Part shown: in pieces, positions 55,066-64,000 of the stretch | Layout of the letters: each line of letters starts with the position of its first letter | Position numbering within the stretch: position 1 is the stretch's first letter | DNA from: Cydia pomonella | Lineage: Eukaryota > Arthropoda > Insecta > Lepidoptera > Tortricidae | DNA: 64,000 nt | Assembly (NCBI RefSeq): GCF_033807575.1 | Contig: NC_084711.1 | Location: forward strand, 5,766,001 to 5,830,000 | Direction of reading: 5' to 3' | Made by a program: the position numbers and the translations under genes | The notes under the pieces: generated by a model | What the model was told of the DNA's origin: nothing | Database searches by the model: none | The model's input: the letters and a program-made list of their open reading frames with translations, nothing else

Positions 55066-57656
55066 AACTTACCAGGATAAGTTCACCGGTAAATATGTAA
55101 TGGCCACTCGAGAACGATTTTGACCCAAAACATAATAGCCATCAGCGCAGTAAGCTGCATTCAAAATTTAAAAAATGTAGTCAGTATCAAAATTAGGGGT
55201 ACAGACTACACGACCAAAGTATGTACCTTAACAAAAACAGATAGGTATGTCTCTGTATGTACAATAATTATGTCGAGATATTTTGTTTTCTGATGATCAC
55301 CTTATTTCTTATTTGACAATAAACTCAAAGCATAGCTTATTCCAATGTCCCAAAAATAATACGTATCTTTATTTTTTACATGTGCTGAAATATTAGGACG
55401 TAGACTACATGTCAACTAGATTGAAACCACATGTGATTTTTAACCACAAAATATATAGGTCAAATAAAGTTGACATTTTGTTATTATTTATGATGCTATA
55501 AAGTGTGAAATGAAGTCTATTTTTAGATAGGTAGGTCTCAGAATTTTACGTAGGTAATGTTAGTATTTTAGGTATAAATGCTTACAAGTTCCTACAGTCA
55601 AGATTGTAACAGCATAAGGTGTATGTTACAAGTAATATAGAAAAAAAATCGCCATATGAAAACCACAATTCAAACTATTTCTCTTTCCACACAGGTACTT
55701 ACCTTGTATTCTTGTACTGAACCGATACTACCATACGAGCTTTTATATGTATGTATTCATTTCGTATTTAGTTACTAAGTAGGTTTAGGTTCTCCACCGT
55801 GGATAGAATTATTCATCTCAAACAATTTCAACGATTCCTGCCCAAGTTTTCAAAAACACCACATATTTAAGAACTTATGTCACTAACTGTCTTCTTATAT
55901 TATTCATCGGCCGTAACTTGGTATTAAACTCATAGATTATGCGCCGATGAGGTTAGATACGATAGCATTAACATCTAAATTGTACTAAATATCGGATTGA
56001 CACCCATTTAATGCGGCTCATTTAAGAAGTTGTGAAATTCGAGAGCCCTACATACTGAATAAAGAAATGAATTTAGAAACCAAGCAACGTATGTGGCGTT
56101 GGTTCATTTTGTTTGACAGTTCTAAACTCTGCCCGCCTTTTTATTACTCTTTACGATACATAGTAGATATATAGTAGCCTTGTTGTGAGATTTTTTCCTA
56201 TTTTCAATTTATCCTCAGAGTGGCCTCTCAGACATTTAAATTTTTCCATATTAAAGTCTCATATATTACAAAACAAAAATTATGGTATACATTGTAATCT
56301 AAACTTTTCACTTTGATAAAGAAATTGAGATAAAACTCCCAATTTCATCGCCATCAATCAGGGGGTGAAGCTCACGTCACGCAGCGGTGCGTAAACTCCG
56401 AACAAAATTCTCACTGTACTTGTTACGACATTATATACAGTCATCCTTTTCACTCTCGCACATATTGAGAAAGATGAAGTGAGTAAGTATGAATGATTTC
56501 CTGTAATATATAGATGGTATGCGCTTTGGATGCTAACAAATGACGTGTATCGCACGTTAATGAATTGAAAACGAATTGCTCATTTGTACAGCTGAAATTC
56601 ACATTTTCGTTATAAAACGAGGCAATCCAGTAAAGCTTAAAATAAGTTGAACTCCTGAATAATAAGCGACGAAGTATGGTGGGTTCTGACGTAAGTTAAT
56701 GACGTAATTATTAAGTCATATCAGCTAAACCAACAAATTATTATATCTGAAAAATATTTAACCGAGTTATTTTCCATATTTTGTTCTGCTTAGTAAAGTA
56801 CAGCAATTCAGAACTGCAGAGAATTTTAGTGAAGCAGTATAAATTTTTGGATAAGTAGCTAAGCTATATATTACATCAGCACCATGCCGACCTTGGAGCT
56901 TGGTCAGTCCAGATTCAAGGAATAACGGTCCCACGGACCGGTCGGTATGACGGACGAATTGTGCACGATCTTGCGACATGTCCTATTTAGGACGACTTAA
57001 CTAATCGAGCGTATCCAATTCCGCCCATCAGCTCAATTACTCCTAATACAGGATTGCTCATGCCGAAATACGAAGCGATTTTTTAATTGCACCCATCCAG
57101 CTGGGAGCGTTGAACATAATTAATTGGTCTCGGTCGACGTTGAATTTTAAAACGCTGAATTCTTGTATTAATTTGCTTTAGTCATGGAAGACCACCTTGG
57201 AGACAATTTCTTCAATTACCTCATCATTATATTAAGCCGAGACATCATCAATCGGGGAAATTACACCTAAATAACTAAGTACGCAAATTCGTCTCGTCTC
57301 GTGTTTTTTCTCTTTTTTGAGTGGTGCCTTGAGAGTCGCGTACTTTTTTCTTCTCTTCTGTTTCCTTGAATAATTTTTAACAGCTGCACTAATTTAAAAC
57401 TGTCCAGCTGTTTAATTTATTTCGGTTAAGGACCTTTCTTCTTTTTGAGACAGCCGTTTTTTATGTAGGTTTTGCTTGGGAAAATTACATCTGTTCTAAA
57501 TAAGTCTAGCTTAATTAATCCTGATTTCAATAATATATGGTATTTGGTAAATTTTCTAAATATACTTCTTCAATGCGGCAGTCATTTTCAATCATTAAGG
57601 TCTTATCGAATATTTTTATTTTATTTTATTAGGTTACCTATTTTTAAAATATTCAG
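55066..57656. other. Long unassigned stretch
   Basis: Short frames (56358-56555, 56767-56979, 57472-57687) are unrecognised. No repeat family with a second copy here. Confidence 0.35.
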
Positions 57657-57661
57657 TACAA

Positions 57662-57853
57662 ATGCAGTATATAATTGTTTTTCTTAGTTTACTAGCAGTA
57701 CAGTTTAATTCTCCGGCAGCAATGGCAGCATCAAGGACGCAATCGATTTTATTTTTTGTCCCATCGGCCGATTCCGAAGAACACGTTCTGTTTAACCGGT
57801 GGCGCGGGTTTCTTCTTACGTCGAGCCGATGTGTTTATATCTCCGCAAACTAG
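57662..57853 (+). CDS. Candidate small secreted-protein ORF, uncertain
   Basis: A 63-codon frame starting at a true ATG five bases after an acceptor-like tttaaaatattcag. Residues 1-22 look like a signal peptide (basic-poor start, IIVFLSLLAV core, then ending ...SPAAMA), followed by ASRTQSILFFVPSADSEEHV. The rest has one Cys and no recognised domain. The N-terminal pattern faintly recalls insect UDP-glycosyltransferases (signal peptide followed by ILFF.P....), but the conserved remainder is absent and no good donor follows. A second ATG at codon 21 has a better start context. It may be a first coding exon, a pseudogene scrap or chance. Confidence 0.3.
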   Translation: MQYIIVFLSLLAVQFNSPAAMAASRTQSILFFVPSADSEEHVLFNRWRGFLLTSSRCVYISAN

Positions 57854-58792
57854 TATTTAGATCACTAGAGTTTGTATTCACAGACGTTTTAATTCAAGGC
57901 TTGCCGAAGAAACATGCTCCTATTACCCGCCGTAGTCGCAATTACCGTACTATGTAATCGTTAGAAGTTCATGTTTAATTAATGCATTTTCTTCTGCAAG
58001 TATGGCCTGAGAATTTCAAGCTTAAATAATTTTATCAACTACATTAATTATCTAATTTATATATGCATAATTATGGCATGTTTTGCATGAGAAGCAGCTA
58101 CATGTACCCAATAAGAGTTTTAATTAAAATTCTTTCGATATAAGGTCGAGAAATAAAGAAAACAAAGTTATGGGAAGACTAAATATTTCGGGGTTTGTAA
58201 TCTGCGAAACGCGTGGACGAGAATGCTTTAATGAGATTAATTGGATACTGATGTAGGAAATAAAACTACGCGCACAACATCTCGACATTAATGAGAATAT
58301 ACAGCTTCTAATAAAATAGACGGGTAGCTTCGAAGTTTTGGAACAATGGTATTAAGGTGCAGGTAGCTTCAAGTTCGGAAAAAGATTTTGATCTTGATTG
58401 TTATTGCTTATTTGTCATCTTTGATTGGAATTAATTCAAGTCCAGTAGGGACCAGAAAATGTGATATTAAGTGATGCGATGTATTTACACGAGCGGTAAT
58501 AATAATTCCCATTATCTTTTGTAATATCAAATACTGTTGTAGTTCAAGTTCTGGACTCTGGAGTCTAGACAAACGCTAAACGAAGACAAATCATGTATCG
58601 TCACGTGACTATTTTCATACATTATTTAAGTTTCTATAGAACGTGTCATTCACAAAGACGCGTGCCTGAACTGGTAATTTCATGTTATTAAAGGTTAGAT
58701 TTGACAAATCTGCGCGTCATCGTGGATGAAACGAACTCTATTGGTGTTGTCTATCAAAGATTGTCATCTTACCTATGTCTGTTTTTCTTTTT
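57854..58792. other. Unassigned DNA
   Basis: A frame shifted from the candidate ORF stays open to about 57955 but is unrecognised. Nothing else. Confidence 0.35.
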
Positions 58793-58885
58793 AACCGACT
58801 TCAAGATTTCAAAAGAGGAGGGTATCAACTCGGTGGTATGTTTTTTTTTTTGCTTTTTTTTTAATGTTTGTTACCCCATAATTGT
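58793..58885 (+). mobile_element. 'ttaaccgacttc' dispersed repeat fragment
   Basis: ttaaccgacttcaagatttc, aggagggtatcaactcggtg and a T-rich tract then atgtttgttacccc. This order is a very common repeat in Lepidopteran genomes. The 127-codon frame 58701-59084 spans this and the next MITE and is not a gene. Confidence 0.65.
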
Positions 58886-58959
58886 CAGTTCTGGTCAGTT
58901 TGTTACCCTCTTCTGTCAGAGTAGTATTTACTGGTACCTTCCTGTTAGGTACAATCAAG

Positions 58960-59055
58960 TACAGTCAGCTGCAGAGAGAGGTGAGCCCCACCCCCTCTGC
59001 ATACAATCAGTCTATGCAGGAGGGGGGGGGGGTCACCTGTCTGCATCTGACTGTA
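58960..59055. mobile_element. MITE, TACAGTC family 3
   Basis: tacagtcagctgcagagaga and the inverse (tgtctgcatctgactgta at the right) are the ends, with ggtgagcccc and ggggtcacc pairing inside. Carries a G11 run (59022-59032). 96 bp. Confidence 0.8.
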
Positions 59056-60040
59056 CATTGCTGTTTAATTTCCACAAATTATAAAAGCGGTATGACACGT
59101 AACTATTCAAACATTATGATCAATCCAATTAACCAGTACAACGCCTTAAATGTAATAAATCTTAAAATGTAGTTACATTTCTCGCAATATACAGACCCGA
59201 CTAATTAATAGTCTAGATTAATATCCGTGCAAGTGAAAGCATTTACTATAAAAGGCTTGTTTAAAAATAAATACCTACAGAAGATTCATATTTACGATTT
59301 TCTTTTCTTGGATTTCTTTAGATGAAAGACTTCGAGCTTATTTTTTATTATTTACTCTCAATGTGGAAAAATACCTATTTACAATAATAAAAACAAAACA
59401 AGAGACCGTTTGTAGTTTTGTTTCAGTTAATAATCAAAGTCTATTTTTAATTATTTACTTTGTATGAGGTTCATCATTGAAATGTAATAGGAATTTCACA
59501 TTGTTATGACACAGCCGTGATGATGTCCACCTTAACGCATATCGATTGATATAATCTGTCAGTGACAGAACTTTTGGGACTTTCACAAAAGTACCCAGTG
59601 GTACCTATGTCATAAATAATGATAAAATAATGCATAAGTATGTAGGTTTATTGTGTGGTAGCTGACACTACAGCCATGCTTACAACCCCAAAAACACTGT
59701 ACACATTGCCAACCCTATGTAAGTAGGTATTAGATTAAAGAATACATTGTGTTGATAGGTTATGTGACAAATGTAAATCTATGTCAGCACGGCGGCGTAA
59801 TACCAGCCTAGCTCGGGCCACTGAGCATAAATCATTGTCTGAGGCGCAGCCACCTGCACTGATTATGACACGTGTTCTAACATCGCTAAGTTGTGTGTCA
59901 TATTAAATGTAATATCTGTAGAACATACATCGATCTATTTGAATTTATAGTTGTTATGAAAACAGCGAAATTATGTCGTGTTTTATTAGGAAAAAATTTA
60001 ACGACTTTTGAACAATAAGCAAAAATCTCATAAAAATAAT
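59056..60040. other. Unassigned DNA
   Basis: No feature supported. Confidence 0.4.
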
Positions 60041-60078
60041 CATATGTAGATGTGTCAGTCAAGACACATCTACATATG
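60041..60078. repeat. Perfect short hairpin
   Basis: catatgtagatgtgtc is exactly inverted at gacacatctacatatg around agtcaa. Confidence 0.9.
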
Positions 60079-61189
60079 TATAGTTGTACAATACATGATG
60101 CTCAATAATATCTGAATATGCAGAAACGCCTAACCGATGCAGTTTTTAGATATTAGTAAGCCTCTTTTTTCCTCCAATTTCTATACTGCACCAGATTGGC
60201 GGAGAGTTTATGATAAATCAAAACAATATAAGGTAATCAACACTATTCATCACATATCTTGCACATTTAGAAGTTTCTCCCTAAATTCCCATTCACACTC
60301 ACTAAATCAACTTAACAGAATGAAAACAAAAGAACCATATTCTTGTTACTACGCGCGTCGACATCTGGCCTGGCATTCCTATTGCTTGAGCGTCGGCAGC
60401 TTGTGATCTCGGACAATCCAGTGTAACGTGAAACCATTGAAACTTGTGGAAATTCGAACACCGTTTATCTGCATTATTATTATCTGTAAAGAGCTAAAAA
60501 GAGCTAGAAGTAGCCGCTCAGGTTCGCAACAAATGGAAAATTCTTCTGCGTGTCCTATGTTCCTATAGGATAGCATTATAATGAGTGGATAACAGGATTA
60601 CATCATCATCATCTAATATTATCATATTAGAGTGATCAATTTAGATAGACACATTTTTAGTTACGTTCCCAGTGAGTCTTCAGAGGCAGTGTTGGACGTG
60701 AGTAACGCGGGCGAGCGTCCCCGACTTTGCGTTCTGTGGGGCCTCATATTCGGAAGGGGAGGAAGGCCTTGCGACAATGCCTTGCCCGCGCGAAATTTGT
60801 GTATTAGCCCGCCGCTACTTGGAACACGAGTTCATTAACAACAATATTAGAATAATTCAGTATTAAACTAGAATAAATTAACAGCAATTTGAAAAAAAAA
60901 TTGTAGATTTCTGAGACCTAGACATTTTACCCAGACAATAGATGTAGGTAACAGAATTTTTGAAATAGCCTAAGATTTAACATCATAAAGTAGATCAGTT
61001 ACGCATTGCACGCGTTTTGTAGCTACATAATAAGTTATTACAATTGAAATATACATAAAGTAGGAAACATACATTTGTAAAAAAAACCTGTCAAAATATT
61101 TGCTACTATTACGAGAGCGCTCTCATACTTGTCTAAGCTATGCCTTAATTGTTTCGCCCGTGCTCGGAAAGCATTTGAAGTGACACGTT
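60079..61189. other. Unassigned stretch with a GC-rich patch
   Basis: 60137-60406 is an 89-codon ATG frame without recognisable content. 60680-60830 is GC-rich, with a donor-like gac|gtgagt at about 60699, and shows no domain. Confidence 0.35.
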
Positions 61190-61275
61190 TGATGGCGGCC
61201 GATCCCACGGTCATCGAACATATCTTTTTCTGCAGATGCCCGTACTGCGATAGATATGGTGCCCTTAATTAACGC
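61190..61275 (+). pseudogene. Possible LINE C-terminal finger remnant
   Basis: One frame reads ADPTVIEHIFFCRCPYCDRY, resembling the ..TVEH..F.CP.......R segment near the C-terminus of R1-like LINE proteins. Flanks give nothing further, so this is tentative. Confidence 0.3.
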
Positions 61276-61880
61276 ATTAACCGTAAGAGCGAGTCTTATC
61301 TAATTCTATATCCACTTTGAGTGACTGTTACTTCACGGCGAGTTATTGACATAATAATTTTAATTGAACTCGACCTACTTTGCGCAATTATAAGATGAGT
61401 AGGTACATTAAGGAGTTTAATTGCCATATTCTGCTTGCTTCTCTCTCTTGCTCATAAATGAAGGCTGATTTTTATTAATACAAGAAATCTTTGCTTAGAA
61501 TCCATGAACATATATATATTTAAATCGAAGGTCTATGTTTTAAGCTGTTTACACACTCCGTGTAAAGTTGGTTTCCTCATTTCATTAATAAAACACGCAC
61601 TGGTGACCCTTGGAAAGTAGTTGATCAGAAACGTTCTCCCGGAACTAAAAGCTTTTGTTTGTCCCGTCATGGTTCATCGCCGGTGACAGACGCGGGTCAG
61701 GATAAACCAGGGCTGCCAAAAGCCATTCAATCGTAAACTTTTTGATAAGAAAGGTAGCCGGCCGAATTACCATTCGTTTATTTAAATTGGCCTCACTCAA
61801 CAGAAACGGCCAGAAATGTACGCAATCTTTTATAATTTGCCAAATATCTCCAACTTTCACAAAAGTAAAACAATAGTAAG
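61276..61880. other. Unassigned DNA
   Basis: A 112-codon - strand frame (61983 to 61645) overlaps the MITE at 61881 and has no recognised domain. Confidence 0.4.
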
Positions 61881-62085
61881 TACAGTCAGCATCAATAGTA
61901 GCGTATGTAACAACGCGCCAAAAGTATCTGACATCCCGAATAACTTTTCCTAATATAGGTAAATTTCTAAAATTCACGTTCAAAGTATATTTTTACAGTT
62001 TTAATTGTTCTATGTACATATATGTAGAACCTTAACTTTTTGTTAAGCTGTTACAGAACGGTAGATACTTTTGATGCTGACTGTA
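61881..62085. mobile_element. MITE, TACAGTC family 1, complete and inverted
   Basis: tacagtcagcatcaatagta opens and tacttttgatgctgactgta closes it. The inside matches 20501-20724 in reverse (aaaagtatctgacat, gttaagctgttacagaac, ggtagatac). Confidence 0.9.
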
Positions 62086-62138
62086 CTTAGGTATTCATTG
62101 GACTTACTAATGTATCATATTGCGTACAATGTGTATTG

Positions 62139-62264
62139 TACAGTCAAAGAATTTAATTTCCTACCCATTTTGTACTTTGTCACGGTGAAAATAGTACGAG
62201 GTCTGTAGCGACTTTCATGTTGATAAGGTACGAAATGGGTCGGAAATTAAATTATTTGATTGTA
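62139..62264. mobile_element. MITE, TACAGTC family 4
   Basis: tacagtcaaagaatttaatt then tcctacccattt at the left, and aaatgggtcggaaattaaat then tatttgattgta at the right, are inverted. 126 bp, only 53 bp after the family 1 copy. Confidence 0.85.
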
Positions 62265-62639
62265 CGAGTAATTCGCGAGACTTCTCGTCGTTTTCACTTG
62301 TTTTACAACCCTCAGCATGACCTTTTTGTGTTAGTCGTTACTATTGAAACAAGAACTATTGTTTAACAGAAAAGTAATGAACAGTGAATAAGTAAATTTT
62401 TCACGTTACGCCCATGCAATGGTAGCGAAACGGCCAAGCCACATATTTCGACTAAGGTGTAGAGTTTGTGAAGTTAGGGCTTGTTGAGTTAGAAGCTTGG
62501 CTCTACATGAGATCTGATAACTTTTTGACAGTGTGAGCCTTATGGTTTCGTCTTGGCAACATTTTACATGAAAATGTTTTTGGTGGGATTGTATTGTCCA
62601 CAGAAAAAATGCCTGTTTTATGGGACGATTTTGACCCCA
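62265..62639. other. Unassigned DNA
   Basis: No feature supported; a 78-codon - strand frame (62642 to 62406) is unrecognised. Confidence 0.4.
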
Positions 62640-62795
62640 CATACTACTAACCTAACCTTCCGTTATAGGACACGCTTAAAATATCATACGGCAAACATAA
62701 AACCCCCTATAACATTTTTTGTATTTTTTTTTTTCTTATGCATAATTTTTAGGACTTTAAAGAGGCGATGAGGCTTTAATCGTGTATTTTTTAAG
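62640..62795 (+). mobile_element. Repeat X, uninterrupted copy
   Basis: Matches 40600-40677 plus 41518-41599 across the point where that copy carries an insertion (ccctataacattttttgtat then cttatgcataatttttagga). This serves as the empty-site reference. Confidence 0.7.
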
Positions 62796-62988
62796 ACCTA
62801 AGGATCATACAAGGATTATAATATTGTCAACCCTATTAGAAAATACCTAAACACGCTACTCACATGCACGTGTTTGCGCGACTAAGCCCGGTATTGCATT
62901 GGCAGACACGAAGCAAATTCCTCGCACAATTGCTACTCATATCGCAGGCTTTTAAATAGGTATATGTCAACGGAATTAAGTGATTTGC
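62796..62988. other. Unassigned DNA
   Basis: No feature supported. Confidence 0.4.
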
Positions 62989-63014
62989 ATATGTATATAC
63001 ATGTATATACATAT
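62989..63014. repeat. Perfect 26-bp A/T-rich palindrome
   Basis: Alternating ATATGTATATAC / GTATATACATAT around catg; fully self-complementary. Confidence 0.95.
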
Positions 63015-63837
63015 CATATCATAATATGTATATTATTTTTTCTACTTGTGTAGAAAGCCAACACCTTCTTTTCAGTCACGTAGCTTCTTTTTGTCCATCA
63101 GGGACCCCAATATATCATACAATGGTACTCGTACGGAGATACTTGCTTTAATAGTGATGAGTTTTATATGTCGGTCAGACTTAGTCCCAAATAGACGATA
63201 TCGTAGTTAGGTACGTAATATATTGTAACTATTTGCGGTATGAATAATAATTTAAGTAGTGATATGAAATGTGTGTCTAATATCAATTTATTTAACATTG
63301 CCTTTAATTACTTTGACGTAGGTATTGTTTATTTACAATTACATGTACTATTCTGCATTAATTTATGTTAAAGTTTTTGACAGATCATCATGTCTCTAAA
63401 TTCATATGTTATGATTAATTTACATATGCTCGATTCCTGGTCTATCTATACATTTTGCCTATATTTAACGAAAAATTTAACCTAACAGTGACATACAAAA
63501 TAGTAACAATGTAAAATATTCCACTCCTTACATATACTTTTTATCTATAAAAAATAACTAGGTTCTATAGTATGTTTTCGTACAGGTTTCTTCCTTCTGT
63601 TATTTTATTTGTTGTCACATGACGTATTCGATCATTTGGCAAGGGGCCAGGTACCCATTTCCCATTGTTCAACTTGAAGTAGGTGAAAGTAGAGGGAAAG
63701 ACCGGAAAAAGAAAATAGACGATTAAATGCATTAGATAAGATACAGGATATATATTTCATTATTGCCGCTATTGACATAATAATAAACGCGTGATGTCGC
63801 ACGAGTTTCTGAAAATAAGAGACTTAAAGGTACTGTT
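63015..63837. other. Unassigned AT-rich DNA
   Basis: No feature supported. Confidence 0.4.
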
Positions 63838-63955
63838 ACACATGCTGATTACTAGCACAAAAGCATGCTACTATTGAGCAATTGCTGCTTAGTAGCATGT
63901 GTGTCTAAACATTGCTAATAATGAGCATGCTCATTTTGAGTTTGCTCAAAAATCA
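63838..63955. repeat. gcatgct/ttgagca motif cluster with hairpin
   Basis: CATGCTACTA (63864-63873) is inverted at TAGTAGCATG (63890-63899). Related acatgct, gcatgct, attgagca and ttgctcaa motifs recur through the segment. It may be one edge of an element that continues beyond the window. Confidence 0.45.
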
Positions 63956-64000
63956 ACGGCTAGTACCGATCAGTCCGAAATAATGAACTGATATAAGCTT

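Noticed and set aside
58701..59084. 127-codon frame on the + strand
   Set aside because: Made of a common Lepidopteran repeat, homopolymer T/G runs and a MITE; starts with TTG.
60680..60830. GC-rich patch with a donor-like site as an exon
   Set aside because: No open frame with recognisable content and no matching acceptor upstream.

Overview
The window looks like gene-poor insect nuclear DNA, most probably from a moth or butterfly (Lepidoptera). It is AT-rich by eye. No stretch reads as an ordinary protein-coding gene: there is no long intron-bounded ORF, no recognisable host protein domain and no bona fide tRNA or rRNA gene. It is dense in transposon debris whose sequences I recognise as typical of Lepidoptera. 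These include tRNA-derived SINEs with the GGGTTCRAATCC box B, LINE ends reading 'ttgctaggcctacttgaat', blocks ending in gggttccgt/acggaaccct beside GACA microsatellites, and MITEs opening with TACAGTC. Whether the window is intergenic or lies inside a very large intron cannot be decided from it alone.

Layout. 0.8-7 kb holds palindromic MITEs, a 1.78-kb terminal-inverted-repeat (TIR) element with a SINE inside it, a foldback whose loop carries TTAGG repeats, and a run of adjacent hairpins. 7.1-10.4 kb has two LINE coding remnants: a 3' end on the + strand, and an approximately 1.4-kb reverse-transcriptase pseudogene on the - strand that is split by a SINE. 12-27 kb is MITE and LINE-tail debris with long unassigned gaps. 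28.4-28.8 kb has a miRNA-like hairpin and an hAT-type MITE with a perfect 8-bp target duplication. 32.8-33.0 kb has a dense cluster of AACCGGTT palindromes. 36.8-37.3 kb is a 463-bp foldback, followed by a GC-rich island with splice-like borders. 40.6-41.6 kb is an 840-bp insertion flanked by a 15-bp target duplication inside an older repeat. 42.6-48.3 kb has a LINE C-terminus, SINEs, MITEs and a perfect 49-bp palindrome. 49.6-55.1 kb has a duplicated block, MITEs, SINEs and RTE-type LINE ends. 57.7 kb has a short secreted-protein-like ORF just after a splice-acceptor-like site. 59-64 kb has further MITEs.

The parts do not form a gene pathway. What links them is mobilisation. Several non-autonomous families share termini (TACAGTC with TA duplications; TTA duplications), and one SINE family carries a LINE-derived tail. 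This suggests a few autonomous elements elsewhere in the genome mobilised most of the material. Family assignments rest on pattern recognition and on comparison between copies inside the window; no database was searched.
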